A program made the translations under genes and the position numbers. Under the pieces are notes generated by a model that saw nothing but the letters and a program-made list of their open reading frames with translations, searched no databases and had not been told where the DNA came from. Positions 46,111 to 56,221 of a stretch of 64,000 nucleotides of DNA are shown here, one piece after another. Within the stretch, counting starts at the first letter, position 1. Every line of letters begins with the position of its first letter. This DNA comes from Lagopus muta (lineage: Eukaryota > Chordata > Aves > Galliformes > Phasianidae), in assembly GCF_023343835.1 (NCBI RefSeq), contig NC_064439.1, positions 26,352,933 to 26,416,932 on the forward strand. The letters run 5' to 3'.

Positions 46111-49100
46111 GGTAGGTCACGTTTTCCACGTGAAGTTTGCCTAAATGCCCTAGGCTTCTGCATCGGCTTGTTTTTTGTCGTTTTCTCTATGGACGCGTAA
46201 ACTTCCCTGAGCAAGGAGAGGTGTTTTTTGAGGCTTAACTGCCGTCCATACGTGAGGAACATGAACTGATGTTTCTAGGTGGGATTAGTGAGACGCGTAC
46301 TAAGAAGCCAAAAACGTGTGCAGAAGGCAGGTTGCTTTCTGCATCCCTTGCTTACTCAGGATGCATTGTGCTCGTAAAATCTCATTTCCCAGGTGTTACT
46401 GCCCAGCAGTCGCCGGCATGTCCCACTGCTGTGCCGGCAGGTGTGGAGCTGGGTTAGGTTTTAAAGCTTGTTCCCGTGGGTGTGCACAACACGGCTGAGT
46501 TCTGATCCATGTCTTGAGAAGTTTAACTATAGAGTTCTGTGGCTAAAACTCAGTAACCAGGAAAAGCTGCTTTGCCTTCGTCTGAAATGTAATTTTTTTC
46601 AAGCTTTGAAATGGGATGTGTGGCAGGTGCAGCAAATTGCATCTAACTGACTGTGTGTGTGTGTTGTGCTTTTTTTTTTTTTAAAGTGAATATCATGGTC
46701 TTGAAAGGGGCAAAAAAGAGGGTGATGTGTCTTACATTCACTGGCTCTTGAGAATACAGATAGAAAGGGGAAGATCTGTTCCATCATTTAAACAAACAAA
46801 AATTTAAAAAAGGACATTTTGGGGAAAGAAGTCTAATCTTTAAAATAGATGGTCTTGAAACTGTTGTTTAAATTTTTGATTGCAAGGTGAACGGACCCAA
46901 TTAATATACACTGATCTTTGCTTAGTGCAGGTTTTAGAATAGTTTTAGACATGGAATTGTATATCATGGATGTAACGGAGGAAAAACATTGAGCGACACT
47001 TTTTGTAGGGCTCATTCTCTCTGGTTGAGTGAGGTGCTTAGAGAAGATTTTTACTACTTAGCTGTCTTGCTCCAAGTGGGATTGCAGAGACAGGCAAGGC
47101 TGTATGTAGAAGTTCTGGTGGAGATTCCACCTATGAGCTGTCCTTGGATCTCTGGACACAGGTATTGCAGAATACTTAAGGTGCTTCTAGCATAACTTTT
47201 ATTCTGGTGAGCAGCTGCAGATCAGGTTCTTCCCTATAGATAGAGTCAAGCTTGTTCTGGGAAGGCAAAGAACCATTGCAGATATTTTGGCAAAGGGTAA
47301 AACTAACATAAGGAAAAGATGTGCAGTTTGTAGACTGTGGATTTCAGCATAGTATGTTTTCATCAGAGCTGTAGCCCTATGTTGAAATGCTTTCTGAAGC
47401 CTTATGGAGAGTCTTCAGTTCTATCCTATAAATATATCTAAGTACTTGGATGTCCAGATAGTCACAGTTAGTCGATAAGCATAGCATAGAGTCCCAGCAC
47501 TGCATAATACACAATACTGTCTTTTTAGGATCTCATTGCTATTCTCTTGGTTTCTTTCCTGTTTCACACCAGTGATTCCTACTTGCTATGCTTTCTTCAT
47601 ACTAGTGATACTGAATTTAACTGTTTGATCTTCAGGACAGAGCCACTCTTTCTGTCTGTATGCAACTCCACAGTGATATTTTGATACTGCTGCCAATTGT
47701 GGGGACAAAAACAATCACAATAAACCTGTGAAATAACACAGAAATAGAATTTTCCTTAAATTGAGAGCTCTTCTGTGATATTTCTAATCAACTAAGTATC
47801 TGATAAAAAAGCTATGTAGTGCTGAGTGCTGAATGGTTCTATCATACATGTCTGTGTCCTTTATTTGTATGCAAGTACTCATTCTACAGTTATTAATATG
47901 AAAAATCCTCTACTACTCAACTGGATTTTGCCCTCACGCTGACACCAAGCAGTGGTTTTATTCAGTGCTCATCTTTTTTTCTTCCCACTGTTTCAGACTT
48001 CTCACTTATCCAGGCAAAGGATAAGGAAGTGTGATGGTGAGAATTCATCTCGCACCTGCAATTAATTCAGATGAGACTCTGAAACACATAGGATCCTAGA
48101 ATTTGAGTGTGAATAAACAAATGTTTTCTCAGAAAGCCGATCTGATTGAGGGATGATTTAGGACTAGTAAAAGGAGGGCTGTGTGCTGAGTAATTTATTT
48201 GCAGTCAGACTGGACTTCCCTTGAATTCTGCTACATTGAGCTTACGCACATTTCTTCTTATCACCTCATTTGTCCCCTGCTATTTCTTGCCTTAAATTAT
48301 CAAAAACTTCTATTACAGTCAAGCTGTATTCTTTTTACTTTTTAATACGACCACATCTTCTCTCTGTTCTGTCTACAATGCAAATTTTTCTTTAGTTTTG
48401 AGTCTTTAAGAGCTTCAGAATGATGCTTTCTGTGCAGGGTTACCCTGTGCGACATGGGATGGCAGAGCAAACGTATCTTAGGAAATGTGAAGACAAACTG
48501 TGCATTTGGTGACTGAAAGAATGCACGTTTCTTATGTATTTAAGCATTAGCTTCAGTAAGTTTCACCTACGTTTGCTATCTTTCTTATAGCAACATGTTA
48601 TCCAAAATGCAAAAATGGTGGAGAGTGCCTGAGACCTGGAAAATGCCGATGTCCACCTGGCTATGGGGGCAGATACTGTCATAAGGGTGAGTAAAACACA
48701 AGTGTTGGCATGGAAAGGCTCAAAGTTTGAGAACAGATTAAATGCATTTGGGACTTCTCAAATTCAGACTGTAATGCACTTTGAAATAATGACCTTAATT
48801 CCCTAGACCTCTGACTTTACTGTCAAAAAATGCGTTGCCAAAGCATGGATGTTCAGCCTTTTGGCTTGCCTGGACCACATTCAGTGAGAAGGAATTGTCT
48901 TAGGCCACATATAAAATACATAGGTTGCTCTGAACATAATGCCTCCTATTTATTTTCAGGAAAACTACAGTAGGTTCAAAGAGCACAATCACAGTATTTG
49001 ATAGGGCAAATTCTCAGCTACACAGTCACCACCATTAGCTATGCATTTTTGCATTTTGAAGAACAAAAGCTTGCATGCAGTGCTTGTAAAAATCTGCACC

Positions 49101-52100
49101 AGTGGAGATGAGCACCTGTTGCCACTGCTGAAACACCACCCATCACCTCACTGTGCTCACATCCACTGTTTGGTCTCCATAAATCTTCAGCAAATGCTGA
49201 TGAATGTCGGTAGATGCCATTTTTTTTTTCACATGACAGAACTCAGTGACACACCTTTGCTTCATACACGCTTCCATGTCAGATGCCGTTTTGTCAGACT
49301 GGCCCTCTGCTGCCATCTGACACATGGCAACAAATTTAAGGGAACACTGGAAGGTTCACCCTCTTCTGCCATATCAGCAACATGACATTTCTGGTGTCAT
49401 AGGCCAGCATAATAAAACAGGAGACATTACTTTTGGAACAGCCTTTATATGTAATATAGCTAATGTATAACAGCAAAAAAACATTCCATTTTTTTTACAT
49501 TTTTTTAAAATTAAAACATAAAAAGAGAGCAACAAAATCATAAAACTAGTGAGATATTTGACCTTGTTTTTGTGAAACTAATGCATCAGTCTGGCTCAGT
49601 GGCAGTGGCTGCAATTCTTAGTGAGTTCTCAAGGCGTTTGTCAGAGATTTTTGATGGAATTTTACTCTTATTGTGCTTCATCCTTGAAACAGTTGTTCAC
49701 AAACCTACGTACTGCCAAAAAAATGATGACATGAATATTGTGAAGCGAGGGATATTTCCTTCTGGTAAGAGAGATCTTATAAAGGTCTCATTAAAAAAAA
49801 GTAAAATAAAAAATGATCATATTTTTGAGTCAGATATCTGATTGCATGTCAGTATACTCCATTTGAAAAATTGCAGGTAATGTAGTTATGTTGACTGAAA
49901 ATAGAGTTGGAGCTATAACAAAAAATTGATGATCTTAACAACAATCTTAAACCCTATTCTCAAATTCCTTTATGAAAACAGAAAGTATGATTGCATATCT
50001 TTTGCTCTTTACAGGATTGTGTTTAGCTAACGTATCAAACTGCATAGAATTATTTGCCATAACTTGAGCTGGCACTGCAGAGCACCCTCCCCATGTTCCC
50101 CTTTCAGCCCAGACAGTGCCAATCACACAGCGGTGTTTGGCTGTTGCTGAGCAGTGAGTGTGTGCCTGGGCTGGGCCACTCGACAGGGAAGAGCCACTGC
50201 CATGGTGGCATATGGGGCACGGGGTGGCTGCAGGGTGGGCTGGGCCACATGAGTGGGACATGCCTGAACTAGAGGGTCTGTGTGCTTGATAATGGTATGC
50301 AGTGTCTGTACTGAAAGTTATTGGGAGAATTTGAGATAATTTTGACTCTTGTAAATACAGTGTTGATGTGTTATGTGATATTAAATGATTTAAATTCTGT
50401 TCAGTGATATAGCAGACTTCCTGAATAATCAGGTTTGAATAGATGGATATTAATGTGTTAGGTAGCTGAAACTGGTGTAGCATCTGTAAGATGGCAGTAT
50501 TGAGGGCAAGCTGCTAAAGATACACATAGCAAGGTCTTGGTGATAGTGGAAGATATAAAGTGATAGTGATAGTGAGGAGTTATAAAGACCAATTTTTATG
50601 GTTTTGTGAAGCCTAATATATGCATGGGTTGGAAAGGGCAATCCAGGAAACGTTGCTAAGTTAGGAACTTATAAGACTATTGATGATAATTCTTGAGTTC
50701 TAGGATAAAGGGGGAAGCGAACTTGAAACAGTTTGAGGGGAAACCGGTGTAGTAAGCAAGATATTCCAGAAAGTGAAGAAGAAATCATTTTTCTTTCAGC
50801 AAAAAAAGCCTGTGACTCTTAGAAACTTACCATCAGTTCTCGGTGAAGAGGCACTTTTAAATTATGGAATCATAGAATTGTACAGATTGGAAGGGACCTC
50901 TGAAAATCATTGAGTCCAACCTCCAGATTAGTTGGGCTGTTGCTAAGGACTTGATGAGCATTCCTTCCAACCATGGTCAGAGCAGCTGGAAGCACCTTGC
51001 TGGAGTCTCTGTTTATTCTTGATATTTATCCTGTGGGCATTTGCTTTATCTCCTTCCTAATGTGAAATAGCTACAAGAGTTTACATGGAGTGCAACCTCT
51101 TGGAGACTTGAGAAGGAACTTGACTAGATTTTGCAGCTCTGAAATCCTGTTGGGCTGTCTGTAGGATTTGGTGTATTTTATGAAGAGAGTTTGACCTGAG
51201 CATACCTGGCAGGATAATATCTACATTTGCAGAACCTCAAACTATAGCTCTGGGATATTAATGAGATTGAATGGCAATGCAAATGCCACTGATAATACAT
51301 TGATATAAAAATTGTTAATATAATCTTCATCAGGAGACACTACTTTGTAACACAGTACTGTGTAATGCATTGAGAAATAACCTTTTGTTTTGAGTGGACT
51401 TAGCAGTACCAACAGTGATGAGGTATACTGGAACATGGTCAAGTTCATTTTCTAGCAAAAGACTTCAAATACTCTTTTTTATTTCTTAAAAGCCAACTGA
51501 AAGTGTAGGTCGGTGGGATCTGTGTAGCAGGGAGAACTTCACCTTTTCAGAGTAATCTGAATCAGAAGGAAGATGATAGGTTCTTAAACAGAGAAAGTAG
51601 AATATGGATTTAGTTTGTGCTCGTGCTATAGGCTAGATTTGGATCTCTACCTGAGCAAATGTACTACAGTTTCTGGTGGTCTTGCTGTGAGGCAAAGGAT
51701 GTGATGAAATATGATGGCTTGTAGCTTGTGCAAACTTGCTGTGAAGTGCAGTGTGTTATTAAAAACAGTAACTTATACTGTATGATAGAGGAACGTGAAA
51801 CAGGCTCTGAAGAGCTTTTCTGGTTATACTGGAGTTGATTTGTTGCCCTTGCAGTTCAGCATTTGTACCAGAAATCTGTTAGCTGAATTCATGCTCATAA
51901 CTTGTGGTAGAAGAAAGATTTAAACTTAAGTGTGAAGTATTGAGCAGACATTCTGACTGTTCATTGTTAAAATGAAGGATAGTTGTTTCTTTTCCATAAA
52001 GTGAAAAAGTTGTATATATTTACATTTATTCTTGTGAAAAGATGCATTTGATTGTAAAGAACAGCAATTATGCCATGTTTCAGAGGCAATATTGCAGTCC

Positions 52101-55100
52101 ACAGTTGATATTAATCATATGTCTGGCATAAATAATGCTTAATTAAGCCTTCAGGGCTTTGATATGTAGAACAATTCTGAAATGAGGAGGCTTACTTAGT
52201 TGGCCTTTAGTAAAGCACCACTTGACTGAAGCATAGTCATAGTTTCATTTGTCAAAGTAATAATCCCCTTCTTCTTCCTCTTGTTATATGTAGGAACTGG
52301 CAGAAAATTAAATACGTGAATCCTAGACTACATATTACTGACTTATCAGCTCTGATTTGGCTAGATTGATAAGAATACATGTCAGTAGTTGCTGTGATGT
52401 AGCTGCTCAGCTGTTGGTTTACAGTTGTTTTTTTGTTTGCTTTTTTTGGGGGGGGCGGTTGTGGCACCATGATAATCATGCTTGTTAGCACCCTCAGTAC
52501 TCTTATGAGGCCAACAAACTCATGCTTAATTCTAACTACGTTTTGAGTTGGCATGTGCTGACATGGTTCTGTCACCCTTGCTCATTCCTGATGATGTGCC
52601 TTGCAGTGAATAGTCAAACTTGTAGTCGTTACAGATGTGATGAAATAAGTAATTGACATACAGGTAATTACTCAGTTACCTGTGCTGCTCCTGAATGTAC
52701 TGTGCATGCTGTTTCTCTGCAGTAAGCTGTGAAGGAGGCTGTCAAAATGGCGGGGAATGCATCTCTGTCAATGGGGTTGTGAAGTGCCTTTGTGCTTCTG
52801 GCTGGACAGGATCAAGGTGCCAGGAAGGTGAGTACTGCTTCATCTTTACCACAGCTGATTGAAGTGCTGACAGTCCCTAAACATTGTAAGTCCTGATGGC
52901 AGCCTAATGAGACTCAAGTAGTAAAAACAAAATTTGCTGGATAGATCACTGAAGTAGTTTCAAGTTTTTTTTTGTCTCAGGATATATCAATAAAAATGTA
53001 ACAGCAGTAACAAAAACATTTTAAAAGGATTAAGAGGCTAATAACTATGGAAGTGTCACTACATTATGACAGAATCAAAGAACCTGCATTACTGGTATGT
53101 ATTCAGAAAAAATACTGTCAAGTTATTCCACATTAAAGTGTGCATATGTTAACATTTAAACTTAAATACTTTGTATATGTATATTTTCTTTTTCCTTTTT
53201 TTAAATTAAAAAAAAATTTTTTTTTTGTTTCCCTGGTCCTGGAGATGCCTTTGGAGTAATACTAGTTGAGCATCTGACCTGGAATAAAATGTATTTTGCC
53301 ATTTTGATTTGTATCATTCTGAATATTTCATTCTGTCAGGATTCTTTTGTATCAGTTTTATAAATCCTGTTCTCTTTCCCATTCTTTTCTTCTAGCAATT
53401 TGCCCTCAAGGTTGCCGGAATAATGGAGCTTGTGTGGCTCCTGGGATTTGTAGCTGTCCAGCTGGATGGGTCGGTGGAGCATGTCACTTAGGTAAATAAC
53501 TTCTGACATTTTTCTTGTATCCCTTCTCTACTTGTTTGATTTATACAGTACAGTGTTCAAATCTTCAGTGCCTAACAAAGCTGCTAGAAGTGTCTTAGAA
53601 CAGTAAATGAGAAGTTCTTCTGCATACTGGGGATCTTATGTATATGTGTCAGGAATAGATAGCTTTTTACCTTGGTCAGAAAAACATAACTTTTTCACTT
53701 CAACTGACTTCAAATTCAGATCTCATTTGTTGCCAAATTCATTACTTTGAAAACACTGTATTTCTGAAATATTTACTGTAAACTGAGGTTCCAGTCTAAA
53801 GAACCAAAGAACAGCCATTATAGAAATGCTATTACTATTGATATTGTTTAGAAACTTCAGTAAATTTTACAGATGTGGAGAACTGAAACTTACTTTTCAC
53901 TTTGAAGATAAATTGGGAGAATCAGCTCTAGGTGTTTTTAAAAAAGCAAGAGAAAGTTTTCTGTACTCAAAATTCCTACTGAGCAAGTACTTGCCTTTCA
54001 GAAAACTTTGATTCACAAAAGCAGATGAAGGTTATAAAATCTGCTCAGAGCTGCATGGCCCTGTGTGCCTGTAACAGTGCTGCCCTGATGCCAAAGGTAA
54101 TAGTCCTGAGGCTGAAAAAAGGAGAGCTTTTTGTTTGCTTTCTGGGATGCTGAGAGATAACTCACTTAAATGTTGCTTTTGACCTGGATATGGTAGGTGC
54201 AAGGTCTCTGGTTTAAATCCTCCTGCATATGTAATATTTGTGTGATTCAAGGAGTGCAGATTTGCTAGTATTAGCTCTTCTGCAATATGTATGTTGTCCA
54301 ACAAATAATAACAAACAAATGTTCCCATTTGATTGGGAAAATGCTTATTCTTTGTATTCAACAGTGTATTGAGATAGAGGGTGATGTTAAAAGGTAAGTA
54401 TGGGATGTAGAAATTGCAGAATGCCTGCTTCCACTCCCTGCACCAGCAATAACGGTAGAAGTACTCAGGTTCTGAATATCAAAATAACAACCGTGCCTGA
54501 ATTAACTAAATCTTTTTCCGATTTGACTTCTCTTAGCAAAGGTGCTTACAAGAAAATTGCAGCCCTCTTGTGTGTTATCTTGACTGCTGTATGACAAGAG
54601 GGTGTGCTTATGGCTGTGCCTGCTTAGTTGACCACTGCCTTTCTGGTCCTCCACTCCTCCTAAGGAAGGATGGCAATGTGTAAGCAGTACCTAGTGCATA
54701 GAAACTGTTTGCATGTGGATCTGTGGATCCAAAAACTGCCTTGAAGAAGTTTCAGCAGAAATTTTTATTGCTCCTTGTAGAAGAAATGCTAAATCAGGGC
54801 TTGAACTAGTGATCGAGCACCTGGTGTGAAGGCAGGGCCATCCCAGGGGGGCTCTGATGCATGCACCTAAGTAACTGGTGGGGTGGAGCCAGGATCCACC
54901 CCAGACCTCATTTAAGGTTTGGCAGTGGAGGCAAAAGTATCTCTCACTGGAGATCTTTGTGTACCTGATGCCTTCCAAGGGTAAGCAGATTTTTTTTTTT
55001 CCTTCTTTTCTTTGTTTTTGTATCCATGGCTGCTTCGTTTGAGCTTGTTTTCACTTGCTGCAGCCCAGGACTTTGCTACTCTGCTGTTATTGCTGCGCTT

Positions 55101-55534
55101 TCCATCACATTATAGTTTTACATTCCCTCACTCTCATGGAGACATCCATCTAAAAGGCAGTCTGAACTTTAAAGAACAACAGAAATGATGGTATTTCAAA
55201 TGGGGAATGGAGCACAAATAAGACTAGATGTACTGTGGCTGTATTCCAGTGAAGGCCATGATGCTATAAATTGAGAAGCATTCCTTTTGGTTCTTCCATT
55301 GTGCTTTTATTTATGCTGTCCCAACATGGTCCACCAGGGAACAATTGTGTTAGTACAGTAAGACGAAGAAAAATGATCATGTGTTGTGCAGAAGATGTAT
55401 TGTGTGTCTGGTATCTCATTTCAGCTGTATGTAAACTACCTTGTCAACATGGAGGAAAATGCATAGCTCCGAACGTGTGCAGATGTCGACTGCCCTACTC
55501 TGGTCTACAGTGCACAAAGAAAAGAAAGGAATGA
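45814..55534 (+). CDS. secreted protein with five tandem EGF-like domains (5 exons, 214 aa)
   Basis: Coding exons 45814-46051, 48591-48686, 52723-52827, 53396-53491 and 55425-55534 total 645 nt including TGA. All join in phase 1 with GT-AG borders. Residues 1-29 form a signal peptide (basic start, LLLGLWLVLCG core, probable cleavage after GGSA). A short proline- and tyrosine-containing linker follows, then five EGF-like domains at C50-C77, C82-C109, C114-C144, C149-C176 and C181-C208, each with six cysteines. The protein ends in a basic tail, KKRKE. There is no membrane segment, so it should be secreted. N63 is a possible glycosylation site. The domains resemble those of VWDE and WIF1, but no WIF or von Willebrand domain is present. 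I do not recognise the gene and recall no human gene between TMEM106B and VWDE. Its function is unknown; an extracellular binding or matrix role is only a guess. Confidence 0.85.
46052..48590 (+). other. five-EGF gene intron 1
   Basis: About 2.5 kb. It begins in the CpG island and becomes AT-rich. No repeat of a recognised family or additional EGF exon was found. Confidence 0.6.
48591..48686 (+). CDS. five-EGF gene exon 2: EGF2
   Basis: A 96-nt phase 1-1 exon after TTTCTTATAG, ending AAGG|GTGAGT. It encodes a complete six-cysteine EGF domain, ATCYPKCKNGGEC... to ...RYCHK. Its CKNGGEC core is identical to that of the presumed VWDE exon at 63338-63433. Confidence 0.88.
48921..49447 (-). mobile_element. 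mariner-type DNA transposon relic, internally deleted
   Basis: A 527-bp element in intron 2 of the five-EGF gene. Its imperfect terminal inverted repeats are about 35 bp: the left end reads GGTTGCTCTGAACATAATGC, and the right end in reverse reads GGCTGTTCCAAAAGTAATGT. TA dinucleotides flank both ends, as expected for Tc1/mariner insertion. On the minus strand, 49143-49325 encodes a transposase N-terminus with MKQRCVTEF and DIHQHLLKIYGDQTVDVSTV, part of the DNA-binding helix-turn-helix. The frame then stops, and the catalytic DDD region is absent. It looks like chicken Galluhop/Mariner1_GG as I recall it. Confidence 0.88.
49590..50060 (-). pseudogene. hAT (Charlie-like) transposase C-terminal relic
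   Basis: On the minus strand the sequence encodes, in broken frames, recognisable pieces of a hAT transposase C-terminal (dimerisation) region. These are KRYAIILSVFIKEFENRV, then SVNITTLPAIFQMEYTDMQS, and finally MKHNKSKIPSKISDKRLENS followed by LRIAATATEPD and a stop. A TGA interrupts the frame where the family normally has a CEQTFS-like segment. The N-terminal zinc finger and catalytic core were not found, so this is a dead fragment. It lies 140 bp from the mariner relic in the same intron. The family assignment comes from these motifs only. Confidence 0.7.
50061..50290. other. GC-rich block beside the hAT relic
   Basis: A GC-rich segment with GGCTGGGCCAC-type repeats, sharply different from the AT-rich sequence on both sides. 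On the minus strand it shares an open frame with the start of the hAT relic (49947-50483), but its translation is low in recognisable motifs. It may belong to the transposon or be a separate insertion. Confidence 0.35.
50866..50945 (-). mobile_element. CR1 LINE 3'-end fragment, reverse
   Basis: The sequence GGAATCATAGAATTGTACAG, then TTGGAAGGGACCTCTGAAAA and GAGTCCAACCTCC, is the inverted CR1 3' terminus. Only about 80 bp are clearly CR1; similarity fades to the right, possibly to about 51010. Confidence 0.8.
50946..52722 (+). other. remainder of five-EGF gene intron 2
   Basis: AT-rich intron sequence with a T/G homopolymer stretch near 52430-52460 and no recognised repeat or exon. The whole intron is 48687-52722. 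Confidence 0.5.
52723..52827 (+). CDS. five-EGF gene exon 3: EGF3
   Basis: A 105-nt phase 1-1 exon after TTTCTCTGCAG, ending GAAG|GTGAGT. It encodes VSCEGGCQNGGECISVNG... and ends GWTGSRCQE. It has a longer loop between cysteines 3 and 4 than the other four domains. The Asp/Asn residues of a calcium-binding EGF consensus are not evident. Confidence 0.88.
52828..53395 (+). other. five-EGF gene intron 3
   Basis: A short AT-rich intron with an A/T homopolymer stretch near 53200-53230. Nothing else was recognised. Confidence 0.6.
53396..53491 (+). CDS. five-EGF gene exon 4: EGF4
   Basis: A 96-nt phase 1-1 exon after TTTTCTTCTAG, ending TTAG|GTAAAT. It encodes AICPQGCRNNGACVAPG... and ends GWVGGACHL. 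All six cysteines are present. Confidence 0.88.
   Translation, partial: QFALKVAGIMELVWLLGFVAVQLDGSVEHVT
54790..54990 (+). repeat. LTR-like interspersed repeat, copy B (five-EGF gene intron 4)
   Basis: This shares with 14105-14345 the order GATC-x-AGCACCTG, GGGGTGGAGCC, a GACC-CATTTAAG-like block (TTTAAG at 54911-54916), GGCAGTG, GTATCTCT-CTGGAGAT and GGTAAGCA (GTAAGCA at 54981-54987). Both copies lie in introns in the sense orientation. The TATA-like box and the donor-like site are about 65 bp apart. The rest of intron 4 (53492-55424) holds nothing I recognise. Confidence 0.55.
55425..55534 (+). CDS. five-EGF gene exon 5: EGF5, basic tail and stop
   Basis: The acceptor is CATTTCAG at 55417-55424. 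The exon encodes AVCKLPCQHGGKCIAPNV, then CRC and SGLQC, followed by TKKRKE and TGA (55532-55534). The GGKC-x2-PNVC-x-CR core and the lysine pair after the last cysteine are shared with the presumed VWDE exon at 62775-62878. Confidence 0.88.
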
Positions 55535-55709
55535 AACAGCTTCAGCAAAGATAAGCTGTAATTTCTTGTAACTCTTCATGCAGAGATAAAATCTGAGGGA
55601 AGAGATAGGGAGGAACTTAAGTGGTAATTAGTTGAAGTCAGGTAGCTTTTTGTCTTTAGTATTCTGAGTAAATTCATTTCTCTATGGAAAGAGAAGTATT
55701 GCTGATAGT

Positions 55710-55715
55710 AATAAA
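55710..55715 (+). terminator. poly(A) signal of the five-EGF gene
   Basis: AATAAA about 175 bp after the stop, followed within 60 bases by TG-rich sequence (TGTGTGTAGTG). A second AATAAA at 55865-55870, also followed by TGTGTGC, is an alternative end. The short 3' UTR suits a compact gene. Confidence 0.65.
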
Positions 55716-56186
55716 GCTGTTAAAAATATCCAACTGTGTGTAGTGTATGATGCACTCTACTGTATGTGTAGTATATGTTTTTCTGCTGTTCTCACTTTTC
55801 TTCGTAAGCAGAGCTATTATGTCGTGGTTGATAGAGCTGAACTTGAAGTAAAACTTACTCTTCCAATAAAATACTTCAGATCGGATGTGTGCTCTTCTAT
55901 TTGATTATTTATTTTTCAGACTGGAATTGTGGTGTTTTATTAGCAATGTGCTTTTTCAAAAAGCACGTGAAACAAAACCTCCTTAATTCAGATTATAAGA
56001 AGGGGTTGTTAGTGCAAGTATAACTTACTTTAGTTAAGATGACACAGTTGAAAAAGAAGCATGAAGTTTGCTGATGTTTCAGAAAGATGCAAACTGCAAG
56101 GCATCTTATAAAAATCCTGATTATTGATTTGTGTATACTTCCTGCCCCTCACTACAATCAGATTTGATCTTCATCAGTTAAGCTTT

Positions 56187-56190
<4 letters not shown>

Positions 56191-56217
<27 letters not shown>
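56191..56217 (+). repeat. poly(A) tract
   Basis: A 27-base A homopolymer downstream of the five-EGF gene. No transposon body abuts it. Confidence 0.85.

Positions 56218-56221
<4 letters not shown>

Noticed and set aside
49947-50483. A 178-codon minus-strand frame as a gene
   Set aside because: Its C-terminal part is hAT transposase debris that continues in broken frames. The rest comes from a GC-rich block and AT-rich DNA, so it is a relic and not a gene.
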